From: Gemmatimonadota bacterium
GTDB lineage: Bacteria > Gemmatimonadota > Gemmatimonadetes > Gemmatimonadales > Gemmatimonadaceae
NCBI GenBank assembly: GCA_031127095.1
Contig: JARIEX010000001.1
Location: forward strand, 1 to 64,000
Length of the DNA: 64,000 nt
Reading direction: 5' to 3'
Below the pieces are notes generated by a model. The model made no database searches. It was given only the letters and a program-made list of their open reading frames with translations, and was not told the origin of the DNA. The translations under genes were made by a program, and so were the position numbers. Of the stretch, positions 26,515 to 36,548 are shown piece by piece; the stretch's first letter is position 1; each line of letters begins with the position of its first letter.

Positions 26515-28791
26515 GTGCTGCTTGCTGCCCTGCTGCTCCTGACCGGCCAGGTACCCCCGCCCCGCGCCGACTCCACCGGTGCCCTGCAGGGACGCGTGAC
26601 GGACGCCGCGACCACCGCGCCGGTACCCTCGGCGACGGTCGTAGTCATGGGTACGCGCATCGGCACCCTCGCCGGTGAGGACGGCCGGTTCGTCCTCCCC
26701 TCCCTCCCCGCCGGACCGGCGCGCGTGATCGTGGGGCGGCTCGGCTACCGCAGCGACACCATCGCGGTGATCGTGCGGGCGGGGGACACCACCACCGTCG
26801 CCGTCGCGCTGCGCCCGGCCACGGCGCAACTCCAAACCGTGCGCGTTGCGGCGGCCGCCACCGAACGCGATCAGTTCCGCCTGTCGGCCAGCCCCGGCGT
26901 GGTGAGCGTGCGCGGCGAAACGATCAAGCGCGTCCCCGTGATCGGCGAACCCGACGTGCTGCGCGTCGTACAGCTGCTCCCGGGCGTCGTCGCCACCAAC
27001 GACTTCACCGCCGGCTATAACGTGCGCGGTGGCGAAAGCGATCAGAATCTCGTGTTGCTCGACGGATTCCCGATCTACAACCCGTTTCATCTGGGCGGCT
27101 TGTTCGGCACCTTCATCGACGAAACCGTCGGCGAGTTTGAATTGCTCCCCGGTGGATTTCCCGCCCGCTACGGGAGCCGCCTGTCGAGTGTGCTCAGCGT
27201 GATCCCCAAAACCGAAGAGCGCAGCGGCGTGCACGGCGCGGCCAGCGTGTCGCTGCTGGCCAGCACCCTCTCCCTCGGCGGCACCGTGCGCGGCGCCACC
27301 AGCTGGAACGTCGCCGCCCGACGCACATACGCTGACCGCTTCGTCTCGCTGCTCAGCGATCAGCAGCTGCCGTACTACTTCACCGATATGCAGGCGCACG
27401 TGCGGCATCGGCTGCGCAACGGCGGCGCCCTGTCGGTCACCGCCTATGGCGGCCGTGACGTGCTCGACGCCTCGCTGGCGTCCTTCGGCGATTCCACCCA
27501 GGCCGGCGGCGGGGCGCTGCTCTTCGACTGGGGCAACACGCTGCTGGGCGTGGCGTACACGCAGCCGCTCGGGGCACGATGGGGTGCCGACTCCACACGC
27601 GTCATGCAACGCCTGTCGCTCACCGGCTTCGGCACCACGCTCGATCTGGGTTCGGGCTCGCTGCGCTTCGTGAACACGCTCGGGGACCGGCGCGCGTGGG
27701 GTGAGCTGGCACGGTGGCGCGGCGCCCACGAGACGCTCGTGGGCTATGAGTGGTCGGCGCTGCGCACGCGCTACGACGTCAAGGCCGCTGCGGCCATCGA
27801 TCCCATTCTCGCCGTCGGGCAGTCCCCGTCGGCGGCTGGTGTGTATGTGGATCACACCGTGCGCAGCAGCCGCGTCGTGGCACGCGCCGGCCTGCGCGGC
27901 GAAACCGTCACCGGCACGGGCTGGGCCGGGCTGTCACCGCGACTGTCGCTCAAGTGGTTTGCCAACCCCGACCTCGCGATCACCGTTGCCGCCGCCGGCA
28001 CCACGCAATGGACCCCGGCGCTGCGCAACGAGCAGGCGCCGGTGCGCATCTTCGACTTCTGGCTGACCGCCGATCGCAACACCCCCGTGTCGCGGGCTTG
28101 GCAGACGAGCGTGGGCGCCGAGCAGTGGTTCGGTCGCGCGCGCTTCGTGCGCCTCGAGGGATGGGGCAAGCGCTATCTCCGCCTTCCGTCGTCCAATCTG
28201 TTCAACGATCCGGACGTGATCGGCGACGAGTTCATCGTGACCACCGGACAGTCGTACGGCGCGGACCTGCTGCTGCGCCAGCTCGAAAGCGAACGCCTGT
28301 CGGGGTGGGTCGCGTATTCGTTCGCCGTGAATTGGCGCAACGGCCCCACCGGACGCTTTGCGCCCGTGCAGGACCGTCGCCACAACCTCAATCTCGTCAC
28401 GTCGTATCGCCGCGGGGGGAAGTGGAGCTACGGCGCACGACTCGGCCTGGGCACGGGCACACCGTACACCGATGTGGTCGGCCAGCTGGTGCGGCGGCGC
28501 TACGACCCGCTCACGAACAGTTTCAATTCCAACAATCTCGAAGTCGCGCGCGAACCGATCGGCGGGGCGCGCAACGCGGCCCGTTTCCCGCTCTTTCAGC
28601 GCCTCGATTTCAGCGCCACGCGCACGCGCCCCGGCACGCGCACCTGGGCACCATACGTGTCCATCATCAACGCCTACAACGCGCGCAACGTGTTCACCTA
28701 CGTGTTCAATTACAGCGACAATCCACCCACACGTACGGCGATCTCCCAGTTTCCCTTCATTCCGACCGCGGGGATCACGATCTCATGGTAA
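26515..28791 (+). CDS. TonB-dependent outer-membrane receptor with N-terminal carboxypeptidase-regulatory domain
   Basis: 758 residues from a GTG at 26515, which gives a signal peptide (LLAALLLLTG). The longer open frame from 26380 lacks a signal and overlaps the glycosyltransferase remnant. A CarboxypepD_reg-like domain (GALQGRVTDAATTAPVPSATV) precedes the plug domain (VLRVVQLLPGVVATNDFTAGYNVRGGESDQNLVLLDG region), and a 22-strand barrel follows. The last residue is aromatic (W), as for BAM substrates. The following DUF4249-like lipoprotein overlaps by 7 nt, a TonB-receptor/lipoprotein pairing common in Bacteroidota and Gemmatimonadota. Substrate not evident. Confidence 0.85.
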   Translation: MLLAALLLLTGQVPPPRADSTGALQGRVTDAATTAPVPSATVVVMGTRIGTLAGEDGRFVLPSLPAGPARVIVGRLGYRSDTIAVIVRAGDTTTVAVALRPATAQLQTVRVAAAATERDQFRLSASPGVVSVRGETIKRVPVIGEPDVLRVVQLLPGVVATNDFTAGYNVRGGESDQNLVLLDGFPIYNPFHLGGLFGTFIDETVGEFELLPGGFPARYGSRLSSVLSVIPKTEERSGVHGAASVSLLASTLSLGGTVRGATSWNVAARRTYADRFVSLLSDQQLPYYFTDMQAHVRHRLRNGGALSVTAYGGRDVLDASLASFGDSTQAGGGALLFDWGNTLLGVAYTQPLGARWGADSTRVMQRLSLTGFGTTLDLGSGSLRFVNTLGDRRAWGELARWRGAHETLVGYEWSALRTRYDVKAAAAIDPILAVGQSPSAAGVYVDHTVRSSRVVARAGLRGETVTGTGWAGLSPRLSLKWFANPDLAITVAAAGTTQWTPALRNEQAPVRIFDFWLTADRNTPVSRAWQTSVGAEQWFGRARFVRLEGWGKRYLRLPSSNLFNDPDVIGDEFIVTTGQSYGADLLLRQLESERLSGWVAYSFAVNWRNGPTGRFAPVQDRRHNLNLVTSYRRGGKWSYGARLGLGTGTPYTDVVGQLVRRRYDPLTNSFNSNNLEVAREPIGGARNAARFPLFQRLDFSATRTRPGTRTWAPYVSIINAYNARNVFTYVFNYSDNPPTRTAISQFPFIPTAGITISW

Positions 28792-29942
28792 GCCGCACCA
28801 TGCTCGCCACGCTCGCGGCGGTCGCGGCACTGACCGCCTGCGAATCGGCGCCCGTCGAGGTACGCTCGCCGACGGCGGCGATCGTGGTGTTTGCCGTGCT
28901 CACCCCGGATGCCGCCGAACAGGTCATCCTGGTGGAGGCGTCCCTTACCGGACGCGTGGACATCAACGACCGCCTCGCCTTCGACCCGCTCGATCCCATT
29001 CGGACCGCCGGTGGCGAGCCGATCTCGGGCGCTGATGTCCGCCTCCTCGCGAACGGCGATGACGTCGGGGTACAGGCCGTCGAGACCCGGGTGCGCGCCC
29101 GTGGCACCGGGCGCTACGTGGTGCCGCGAGCGGCGCTCGCCGTGCAGCCGGGGCAGCGCTACCGCCTGCGGCTGCGCACCAGCGACGGACGGCTCGTGAC
29201 CGGCGAGACCCGCGTGCCCGGCGCGCCGGCGGGATGGAGCCCCGGCGCGGGCACGGTCGCAACGCCCGTCACGCTCGACCGCAGCCGGGATACCCTGCGG
29301 TTGCAATGGAGCGCGGTGCGCGATGCCCGCACGTACGTGGTGCGCGTGGAAACACCGTACGGCCCGTGGGCGCTCTTTGCCGACTCCACCCAGTTCACGC
29401 TGTCGGGCGGCTTGCGGAACTACTTCGCACCAGGGCTGCCGTCGGTGTGGTTCCCGGGCTTCGTGCAGACGGCCAGTATCGTCGCCGTTGACGCAAATTT
29501 CTACGACTACAACCGGTCGGGAAACGACCCCTTCGGGGGGACGGGACTCATCAGCAGCGTGCAGGGTGGTGTCGGCCTCTTCGGGAGTGTCGTCAATCTG
29601 CTGCGCCGCAGCATCACGGTCACGGATCGCGTCCGCTTCCCGATCGACGCGCGATGGCGCGGCACCAACGGCGCGGGTGCCACGTCGGAGCTCGACCTCT
29701 GGATCGACGTGGCGGGCCCCACCGTCAGTTCGGTGAGCGGACGGGTGACCACCGCCACCGAACGGTATCTCATTGGCACGCTGCGCGGCGAAACGCTGCG
29801 CCTGGTCACGCTGAGCAGCATCTCGAGTGCCGATACGGTCGCGGTGTACTCCGCCCGCGTGCAGGGCGACTCCATCGTGGGCAGCTATGATCCGCGCTTC
29901 GAGTCCACCGGCGCCCGCGTCTTCCGACGGGTGGCGCGGTAG
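28785..29942 (+). CDS. DUF4249-like outer-membrane lipoprotein
   Basis: 385 residues with a lipobox (AALTACES) near residue 16-20. The rest is mostly beta: VFAVLTPDAAEQVILVEASLTG, GRYVVPRAALAVQPGQRYRL and so on. The region resembles DUF4249 proteins that partner with TonB receptors. The gene begins 7 nt before the end of the receptor gene, so they are coupled. It probably binds the receptor's ligand at the cell surface; this is inferred from context. The ATG at 28800 is an alternative start. Confidence 0.7.
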   Translation: MVSRTMLATLAAVAALTACESAPVEVRSPTAAIVVFAVLTPDAAEQVILVEASLTGRVDINDRLAFDPLDPIRTAGGEPISGADVRLLANGDDVGVQAVETRVRARGTGRYVVPRAALAVQPGQRYRLRLRTSDGRLVTGETRVPGAPAGWSPGAGTVATPVTLDRSRDTLRLQWSAVRDARTYVVRVETPYGPWALFADSTQFTLSGGLRNYFAPGLPSVWFPGFVQTASIVAVDANFYDYNRSGNDPFGGTGLISSVQGGVGLFGSVVNLLRRSITVTDRVRFPIDARWRGTNGAGATSELDLWIDVAGPTVSSVSGRVTTATERYLIGTLRGETLRLVTLSSISSADTVAVYSARVQGDSIVGSYDPRFESTGARVFRRVAR

Positions 29943-29947
29943 CACGA

Positions 29948-31420
29948 TCATGTCGGCGGGAGCACCGTGGCGCGGCCGCGCAGCGGAGCCGTCACGAAGG
30001 AGAACACGTGCGTGGGCAGTTCGCGCAGGAGTATCAGCGCCGAGACCAGTGCCGCGCTGATCGTCAGCAGCTTGGCCACCGCACTCGGCGCGGTCGGCGT
30101 GTGCCATGCGGTCGCCGCGCTGAACGCCCCGAGGGCGAGCACAGCGCCCACAACCACGGTGCGCAACGGCGCGTGCACCGTCACGATGCGCTGAACCGTA
30201 ACCAGCGCGGCACATGCCGCTGCCACCGACACGAGCATCGAGGCCATCGCGGGGGCGATCGTGCCGTAGCGCGGCAGCAGCAGCAACGTGGCCGCGATCA
30301 GCGCCGCGAGCATCGGCCCGGTGATCGCCACCGCCAACCACGCACGCTCAGCGGCCATCAACAGCACCGTCGACAGTGAGACCGCCAGCATGGCCGTGGC
30401 GCCGATCATGAGCAGCGCGAACGGTACGGCGGCGTCGAGGAACGATGGCCCGTAGATCATGCGCATGAGATCCGGTGCCGCCCCCGCTGCGAGCGCCGCG
30501 AACGGGAGCACGAGGATTGGCAGCCGGACGACATCACGCTGCAGCGCGAGGGCTTCGTCCACATCGCCATGGCGTTGCAGGCGCGTGACGGCGGCCAGCA
30601 CGACCGGCGTGACGGTGCCCGTCAGCAGGGAGAGCGTGACCGTCAGATTCTGCGCGGCACCGTAGTGCCCGAGACTCGCCGCCGTCCCCCCCAAGGTGGC
30701 CAACAACAGCAAATCGAGGCGATCGAATAGACGCGCGCCCATGGTGGCCACGGCGATCGGCGCGGCCAGCGCGAACAGGCCGGCGCGCACGCGCTGGCGC
30801 TCTGCCCGTGGCGCCCGCGGGAGCGCGCCCACGCGCCATCGGGCGAGCAGCAGCGTGGCGAGACTGGAGAGGGCGATGCCACCGACCGCGCCGTCGATCG
30901 ACCAGCCGAGTCGTACGAACGCGACCACCGCCAGCATCCGCGTGATCCACCGGACGGCCGACATCAGCGAGAGCCAGCCGTGCGCCCCGGTGGCCACCAG
31001 GACGCCGCGGTAGCCTTGCGCGACCACGATCAGCACCAGATCGACGGCCAGCAGTCGCAGCGTTGGCGTGAGCGACGGCTGGCGCAGCGCGGCGGCCAGC
31101 CACGGCGACACCGCCAACAGCAACAGGCCAATCACGCTCCCGAACAACCGCTGACTGTGCATGACTTCCGCGGCGACCGGACGCCAGTCGCCGGCGGCGG
31201 CGACCGCCCGATTCGACGCGCGCGCCAGCATCGAGCCCGCCATCCACTGGAACCATCCCACCACCGTGACGCCGAGGCTGAGGAGGCCGTACGTCTCGGG
31301 CCCCAGCTGTCGGGTCAGCACGCCCGCCGTCACCAGACCGGTCGGCAGGATCAGCAGTTCGGCCGCGAACATCCACGCCGATCCCTGCCACATGCGATCG
31401 GTCCGGGCGTTGCGCGTCAT
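29948..31420 (-). CDS. Lipid-linked polysaccharide flippase (MATE/Wzx-like)
   Basis: 490 residues, about 12-14 hydrophobic segments across the full length, beginning FAAELLILPTGLVTAGVLTRQLGPETYGLLSL, the typical entry of polysaccharide biosynthesis flippases (PF01943 / MurJ-Wzx superfamily). No polymerase or ligase gene is adjacent. It is convergent with the DUF4249 gene (5 nt) and divergent in orientation from nothing close on its 5' side. The ATG at 31420 is preferred over 31462. Function in O-antigen/capsule export is inferred. Confidence 0.85.
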   Translation of the reverse strand: MTRNARTDRMWQGSAWMFAAELLILPTGLVTAGVLTRQLGPETYGLLSLGVTVVGWFQWMAGSMLARASNRAVAAAGDWRPVAAEVMHSQRLFGSVIGLLLLAVSPWLAAALRQPSLTPTLRLLAVDLVLIVVAQGYRGVLVATGAHGWLSLMSAVRWITRMLAVVAFVRLGWSIDGAVGGIALSSLATLLLARWRVGALPRAPRAERQRVRAGLFALAAPIAVATMGARLFDRLDLLLLATLGGTAASLGHYGAAQNLTVTLSLLTGTVTPVVLAAVTRLQRHGDVDEALALQRDVVRLPILVLPFAALAAGAAPDLMRMIYGPSFLDAAVPFALLMIGATAMLAVSLSTVLLMAAERAWLAVAITGPMLAALIAATLLLLPRYGTIAPAMASMLVSVAAACAALVTVQRIVTVHAPLRTVVVGAVLALGAFSAATAWHTPTAPSAVAKLLTISAALVSALILLRELPTHVFSFVTAPLRGRATVLPPT

Positions 31421-31532
31421 GCCGGACGATAGCCCGACGCGTGAGTCCGTACCAGCGTCCACGGACCGGTCACCCGGATCGCCGCCGTCATGACATGGCG
31501 GGTAGCACGTCGAGACGTGTCAGCAGCGAAAT

Positions 31533-31565
31533 GCCGTCAGAGTGCCGTCAGAGCGCCGTCAGAGC
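31533..31565. repeat. 11-bp tandem repeat at the 3' end of the phosphoesterase gene
   Basis: Three copies of GCCGTCAGAGY (31533, 31544, 31555) overlapping the stop codon of the phosphoesterase gene. It is short and may merely be replication slippage. Confidence 0.75.
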
Positions 31566-32434
31566 GCCGCCGGTCGGGCGCGTGCGCCATCCGGCGCGGC
31601 CTCCGACAGCCGGAACACCGTCACTTCCGGACGCACGTTGAAGCGCACCGGCAGGTACGTGCCCACGCCGCGACTGATGTACATCTGCCGCCCGCCGGAC
31701 AGCGTGAACGCCCCGCTGGTGTACCGCTTGTTCTGCACCGGCAGCACGGGCGGCGGCAGGAAGGGCGGCTTGCACTGCCCCCCGTGCGTATGGCCGGCCA
31801 GCACCCACCCGTCGTAGCGTCCCCACCCAGGCAGGTCGACGCTGTCCGGATTGTGGCTCAACACCAACCGCGCCGCGGCCGGGTCCGCGCGGGCCAGAGC
31901 GCGCTCCGGCGCGAACTGCCCCGCCCACAAGTCGCCCATGCCGATGATCTGGACATCACCGGCGGTGGCCACGGCATTCACGAGCACGGTCACCCCGAGA
32001 TTCTCGAGCATCCCCCGCAGCCGCGACGCCACGGCCGGCGACGACCACGTCGGGCCGTAATCATGATTCCCGAAGCTGACGAACGTCCCCAGCCGCCCAC
32101 GCGGCAGCGATGCGTAGATCGCCTCGGCGTGCGCGATCTCCCCGACATGGTGCGAAATCAGGTCGCCGGTCACCACCACGATGTCCGGCGCCACGGCGCG
32201 CACCCGCGCAAACGTCTCCCGGACGTAATCATCTGCCACGCTGGGGCACACGTGGATGTCCGAGATGTGCACCAGACGACAGCCGGCCAGCGCCGCTGGT
32301 AGGTGGCGGATCGGCAGATCGACCGCCGTCATCTCCAGCCACTCCGGCTCAACCAGAAACGTGTAGCCGGCCGTCCCCGTCACGGCAGCCGCCATCCCCC
32401 CGGCTGTCAGCAGGAACGCGCGTCGAGAGAGCAT
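31559..32434 (-). CDS. Tat-exported metallophosphoesterase (YkuE-like)
   Basis: 291 residues from the ATG at 32434. The N-terminus MLSRRAFLLTAGG is a twin-arginine-type signal, so the protein is exported folded. The calcineurin-like motifs are complete: HISDIHVCPS, VVTGDLISHH, SFGNHDYG and LAGHTHGGQ, binding two metals. This matches the YkuE/YaeI family, some of which hydrolyse UDP-2,3-diacylglucosamine or other phosphodiesters. It is divergent from the PHP protein at 32650 with about 215 nt between the starts. Confidence 0.9.
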   Translation of the reverse strand: MLSRRAFLLTAGGMAAAVTGTAGYTFLVEPEWLEMTAVDLPIRHLPAALAGCRLVHISDIHVCPSVADDYVRETFARVRAVAPDIVVVTGDLISHHVGEIAHAEAIYASLPRGRLGTFVSFGNHDYGPTWSSPAVASRLRGMLENLGVTVLVNAVATAGDVQIIGMGDLWAGQFAPERALARADPAAARLVLSHNPDSVDLPGWGRYDGWVLAGHTHGGQCKPPFLPPPVLPVQNKRYTSGAFTLSGGRQMYISRGVGTYLPVRFNVRPEVTVFRLSEAAPDGARARPAAL

Positions 32435-32649
32435 CCCATCGGTCGTTGAAGTCAGTGCAGCAGACCACCCATGCGCCGGAAGGTAATGGGCACGCGCGAG
32501 AAGGACGTACACGGCATGGGCGCACCGCGAATCGCGTGGACGGCGGTTTCATGTTCGTTGGCAACAGCGGCGTCACCATCACCCCCCCTCGCGGTCACGA
32601 AGCCGTGACTGGCTCGCGGCCGAACGCAGCACATGGCACTATTGGGCGC

Positions 32650-33684
32650 ATGCACTCACTCTCGCTTTTGCTGGCGTGCGTCGTGGCCACCGGCGGCCTC
32701 GCACGGACCGCCACCGCCCAGCCCGCACGATTTCTCGTGCCCGAGCGCGCCCCCGGGGCGCGCTGGCTGAAAGGGAACACGCACGCCCACACCACCAACT
32801 CCGACGGCGACACCGCGCCGGACGAGGTCGCGCGCTGGTACAAGAGCCGGAAGTACGACTTCCTCGTGCTCTCGGATCACAACGTCTTCACGGATCCGGC
32901 CACGCTGGCGTCGTTGATGGACTCGACCTTTTTGCTGATTCCAGGCGAAGAGGTCACGACCGCCTTCCAGAAAGCGGCCGTGCATGTGAACGCGTTGGCC
33001 ATCACCCGCGTGATCGCGGCGCCGCGTGACAGCACGTTGCTGGGCACCGTCCAGAAGACGGTCGACGCCATTCGCGCCGACCACGCCGTGCCGCACATCA
33101 ACCATCCGAATTTTCTCTGGAGCATCGACACCGCCACGCTCTTCCGCGTGAAGAACGACCGGCTGCTCGAGATCTTCAACGGGCATCCCACCGTGCACAA
33201 CATCGGCGGTGGTGACTGGCCCGGCATGGAAGACGCTTGGGACGCGCTGCTCACGCGCGGCAAGAAGATCTACGGCATCGCCGTGGACGACGCGCATCAC
33301 TTCCAGGGCGAGTTCGCCAAGGCACGGGCCAACCCCGGACGCGGTTGGGTGGTGGTACGGGCGCGCTCGCGCGACACGAGGGAGATCGTGACCGCGCTCG
33401 ACGAGGGCCGCTTTTACGCGAGCACCGGACCGGTAATTGACGCAATCACGGTGACCGAGTCCGAGCTATCGGTGACCATCACGCGCACCGGCGACTTCAA
33501 GTACACCACCCAATTCGTTGGCGCCGACGGCGAGATCCTCGCCACCGACAAGTCGCTCACCCCATCGTACCGGCTCCGGGGTCCCGAGACGTACGTGCGG
33601 GTGCGCGTGGTCGACTCCAGCGGTGCCACCGCCTGGCTCCAACCCGTCTTCACCACCCGATACCGGGAACGCCCAACGCCGTAA
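32650..33684 (+). CDS. Exported PHP-domain phosphoesterase
   Basis: 344 residues. A signal peptide (ends TATAQPA) precedes a PHP domain with the metal ligands in GNTHAHTTNSDGD and VLSDHNVFT, an aspartate/histidine site at IPGEEVTT and INHPNF, and DDAHHF near the end of the domain. A C-terminal beta-sandwich of about 100 residues may bind substrate. Such proteins are secreted phosphoesterases found beside phosphate or carbohydrate utilisation genes; substrate unknown. The next gene, an S9 peptidase, is 143 nt away. Confidence 0.88.
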   Translation: MHSLSLLLACVVATGGLARTATAQPARFLVPERAPGARWLKGNTHAHTTNSDGDTAPDEVARWYKSRKYDFLVLSDHNVFTDPATLASLMDSTFLLIPGEEVTTAFQKAAVHVNALAITRVIAAPRDSTLLGTVQKTVDAIRADHAVPHINHPNFLWSIDTATLFRVKNDRLLEIFNGHPTVHNIGGGDWPGMEDAWDALLTRGKKIYGIAVDDAHHFQGEFAKARANPGRGWVVVRARSRDTREIVTALDEGRFYASTGPVIDAITVTESELSVTITRTGDFKYTTQFVGADGEILATDKSLTPSYRLRGPETYVRVRVVDSSGATAWLQPVFTTRYRERPTP

Positions 33685-33827
33685 ACCCGTGGACGTCCCA
33701 CCCGAAGCGCCCACCGACCGCGATTTTCCCGCTGCGGACTCAACGGCGATCGGTTCCGGAGAGTAAATCTCTCGTTGGCGGCCCATCTCGTGGCGCCGCC
33801 ATTCCCGCCCTCCGGAGGAAGCAGGAC

Positions 33828-36437
33828 ATGGCTCTCGCATTGCGTCGGCTCGGACGCTGGACCGGCACGTGGATGCTGCTGGCCGCCAGCGCCGGTGTCG
33901 CTCAGGCCCAGATCAGCCCCCAGACCAGCCAGGCCGACGAAGGTCGCGCCAACAAGGGCAACTGGGCACTCGCCAATCGGTTCAGCACCACGGCGCTCCG
34001 CGCCATCACGTACACGCAGGCCGTGCAGCCCCGTTTCCTCGGGCAGACGGACACGATGTACTACAACTGGAAGGACCGGAACGGCAACCGCTTCATGCTC
34101 TTCGTGCCCTCGCCCACCGGCGGCACCAAGCGGCTGCTGTTCGACCCGGCCAAGCTGGCCGAGCAGCTCACCGTGCTCAGCAAGAAGCCCTACGACGCCA
34201 CCAACCTGCCCTTCCAGACCATCACGTTCCTGAAGAGCCACAAGGCGTTCCGCTTTACGGTGGACACCGTGCGCTACGAGTGGACGCTGGCCACGGAAAC
34301 GCTGAAGTCGAATGGCCGCGCGGTGCGCAACGCCCCCCCACCGGTGGACGAAGAGATCAACACGCAGGGCGGTGGTGGCGGTCAGGGCGGCGGCGGTGCC
34401 CGCGGCGAGTTCCGCAACTACAACAAGGACAGCTCGGCCTTCGTGTTCGCGCGCATGCACAATCTCTACCTCGTAGAGAAGAGCAGCAACGACACCGTGC
34501 AGATCAGCACCGACGGCGCGATGGACTACTCCTTCGGCTTCCGTGACACCACCGAGAACGCGCGTCAGCTCGCGGCACTCGCCGGTGGCGGGCAGCAGAC
34601 GGACGGCGAGCAGGACGACACCGACGATGCGAGCAATCGCGATCAGCGCATCCGCCCGAACGTGACGTGGTCACCCGACGGGAAGTCGTTCTCGTTCGTG
34701 CGCCGCGACCAGCGCAAGGTGAAGGACCTGTTCCTCGTGAACGTGCTCGCCCAGCCGCGCCCCGTGCTGCTGCACTACAAGTACACGATGCCCGGCGAGG
34801 ACGACGTCACGCGCAGCGAACTGTGGACGTTCCGTCGCGGCGAGAAGGCCGTGAAGCAACTCAACGTCGCGAAGTGGAAGGACCAGTCGCTGATGAACGT
34901 GCATTGGCCCGTGAGCGGCGACAAAGTGCGTCTCGTGCGTCGCGATCGTCCGCAGCGCGCCGTGGATTTCATCGAAGTGGACGTCGCCACCGGCGCCATC
35001 AAGACGCTGCTCACCGACGCGATCGAAGGGGCCGCACTCGAGCCCAAGAACGTCGCCTACCTGAAAAAGGGCGGTGACTTTCTCTGGTGGTCACAGAAGA
35101 CCGGCTGGGGCATGTTCTACGTGCACGCCTTTGACGGGGGCGAGAAGCGCGCGCTCACGACAGGACAGTGGAACGCCAACAGCATCGTCACGATCGACTC
35201 CACCACCCAGCAGGTGTGGGTGTCCGGCCAGGGCCGTGAAGCGGGGGAGCAGCTCTACCAGACGCACCTCTACCGCGTGAACGGCGACGGCACCGGCTTC
35301 ACGCTGCTCGACGCCGGCAACGCGCACCATGCCTCCACCCTCGGCGAAAACGGCACGCCGAGCATCGTGTCCCCCACCAAGCGATACATCTACGACTCGT
35401 TCTCGCGCATGGACCTGCCGTTCAAGTCGGTGCTGCGCGACGGCGCCACGGGGCGCATCCTGAGCACGCTCGAGGAGATGGACCTGTCGAAGCTGAAGGA
35501 ACTCGGCTTCAAGCCGGCCGAAACGTTCTCGGTGAAGGCGGCCGACGGCGTGACGGAGCTGTTCGGCAACATGTGGAAGCCGATCGACTTCGACAGCACG
35601 AAAAAGTATCCGATCATCACCTACGTCTATCCGGGCCCGCAGACGGAAGGGATGACGACCGGCTTCAGCGTGCGCGGTCCGCTGATGCAGCTCGCGCAGC
35701 TCGGCTTCATCGTGATCGAGGTGGGCCACCGTGGCGGCACGCCGCTGCGTTCACTGGCATATCATCGCTACGGCTACGGCAACATGCGCGACTACGCACT
35801 GGTCGATAAGAAGTACGCCATCGAGCAGCTCGCCGCGCGGCATCGCTTCATCGACCTCGACAAAGTCGGGATCTTCGGCCACTCCGGTGGCGGCTTCATG
35901 ACCGCCGCCGCCATGCTGCTGCCGCCGTACAATGAATTCTTCAAGGTGGGCTGGTCGGAATCCGGCAATCACGACAACAACATCTACAACCAGAACTGGA
36001 GCGAGTGGAACCACGGCGTGAAGGTGGTCGCCAAGGCCGACAGCGCCAGCGGTGCCGTGCGCGCCGGTGGCACCGGCGCCGCGCGTCGCGGCGGTCCGGG
36101 AGCCAACGCGGCCGCGCGTGAAGTGGTGCAGGATTCCACGAACGCCGACAAGATCAAGTTCGAGATCCGCGTACCGACCACCGACGAACTCGCGGTCAAC
36201 CTCAAGGGCAACCTCGCCCTCGCGACCGGTGATCTCGACAACAACGTGCACCCGGGCGGCACTATCCGTCTTGCGAACGCGCTGATCAAGGCCAACAAGC
36301 GCTTCGACTTCTTCATCTATCCCGGTGAACCGCACGGCTACCGCGGCACCGGCCCGTACAACCAGCGCATGCTGATGGAGTACTTCGCCGAGCACCTGCT
36401 GGGCGACTACTACCGCGGCAACGGCGAGATCAAGTAG
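33828..36437 (+). CDS. Secreted S9 prolyl-oligopeptidase/DPP-type peptidase
   Basis: 869 residues with a signal peptide (WMLLAASAGVAQAQ). An N-terminal beta-propeller is followed by an alpha/beta-hydrolase domain whose catalytic triad is visible: S686 in FGHSGGGF, D804 in GDLDNNVHP, and H836 in PGEPHGYRG, the order and spacing of dipeptidyl peptidase IV-like enzymes. It removes dipeptides from peptides outside the cytoplasm. A long acidic/Gly-rich insert around residues 180-200 and another Gly/Ala-rich insert at residues 745-770 are unusual. A strong ribosome binding site (GGAGG, about 33813-33819) precedes the ATG. A perfect hairpin follows the stop. Confidence 0.92.
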   Translation: MALALRRLGRWTGTWMLLAASAGVAQAQISPQTSQADEGRANKGNWALANRFSTTALRAITYTQAVQPRFLGQTDTMYYNWKDRNGNRFMLFVPSPTGGTKRLLFDPAKLAEQLTVLSKKPYDATNLPFQTITFLKSHKAFRFTVDTVRYEWTLATETLKSNGRAVRNAPPPVDEEINTQGGGGGQGGGGARGEFRNYNKDSSAFVFARMHNLYLVEKSSNDTVQISTDGAMDYSFGFRDTTENARQLAALAGGGQQTDGEQDDTDDASNRDQRIRPNVTWSPDGKSFSFVRRDQRKVKDLFLVNVLAQPRPVLLHYKYTMPGEDDVTRSELWTFRRGEKAVKQLNVAKWKDQSLMNVHWPVSGDKVRLVRRDRPQRAVDFIEVDVATGAIKTLLTDAIEGAALEPKNVAYLKKGGDFLWWSQKTGWGMFYVHAFDGGEKRALTTGQWNANSIVTIDSTTQQVWVSGQGREAGEQLYQTHLYRVNGDGTGFTLLDAGNAHHASTLGENGTPSIVSPTKRYIYDSFSRMDLPFKSVLRDGATGRILSTLEEMDLSKLKELGFKPAETFSVKAADGVTELFGNMWKPIDFDSTKKYPIITYVYPGPQTEGMTTGFSVRGPLMQLAQLGFIVIEVGHRGGTPLRSLAYHRYGYGNMRDYALVDKKYAIEQLAARHRFIDLDKVGIFGHSGGGFMTAAAMLLPPYNEFFKVGWSESGNHDNNIYNQNWSEWNHGVKVVAKADSASGAVRAGGTGAARRGGPGANAAAREVVQDSTNADKIKFEIRVPTTDELAVNLKGNLALATGDLDNNVHPGGTIRLANALIKANKRFDFFIYPGEPHGYRGTGPYNQRMLMEYFAEHLLGDYYRGNGEIK

Positions 36438-36470
36438 CCGCCGGTCGCGCGGTACCGCGGCGCAAACAAA

Positions 36471-36505
36471 CAAACGGGCCGTGCGCAGTGCGCACGGCCC
36501 GTTTG
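36471..36505 (+). terminator. Hairpin terminator after S9 peptidase
   Basis: A 17-bp perfect inverted repeat (CAAACGGGCCGTGCGCA and complement) with a minimal loop, 34 nt after the stop codon of the peptidase. No long T-tract follows, so it may act bidirectionally or as an mRNA stabiliser. Confidence 0.75.
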
Positions 36506-36548
36506 TGGTTACGCCCGATCCTCGGTGCCCGTCGTGGGTCCACTGCCG

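Noticed and set aside
31533-31565. 11-bp repeats as a possible regulatory array or CRISPR
   Set aside because: Only three adjacent copies without spacers, overlapping a stop codon.
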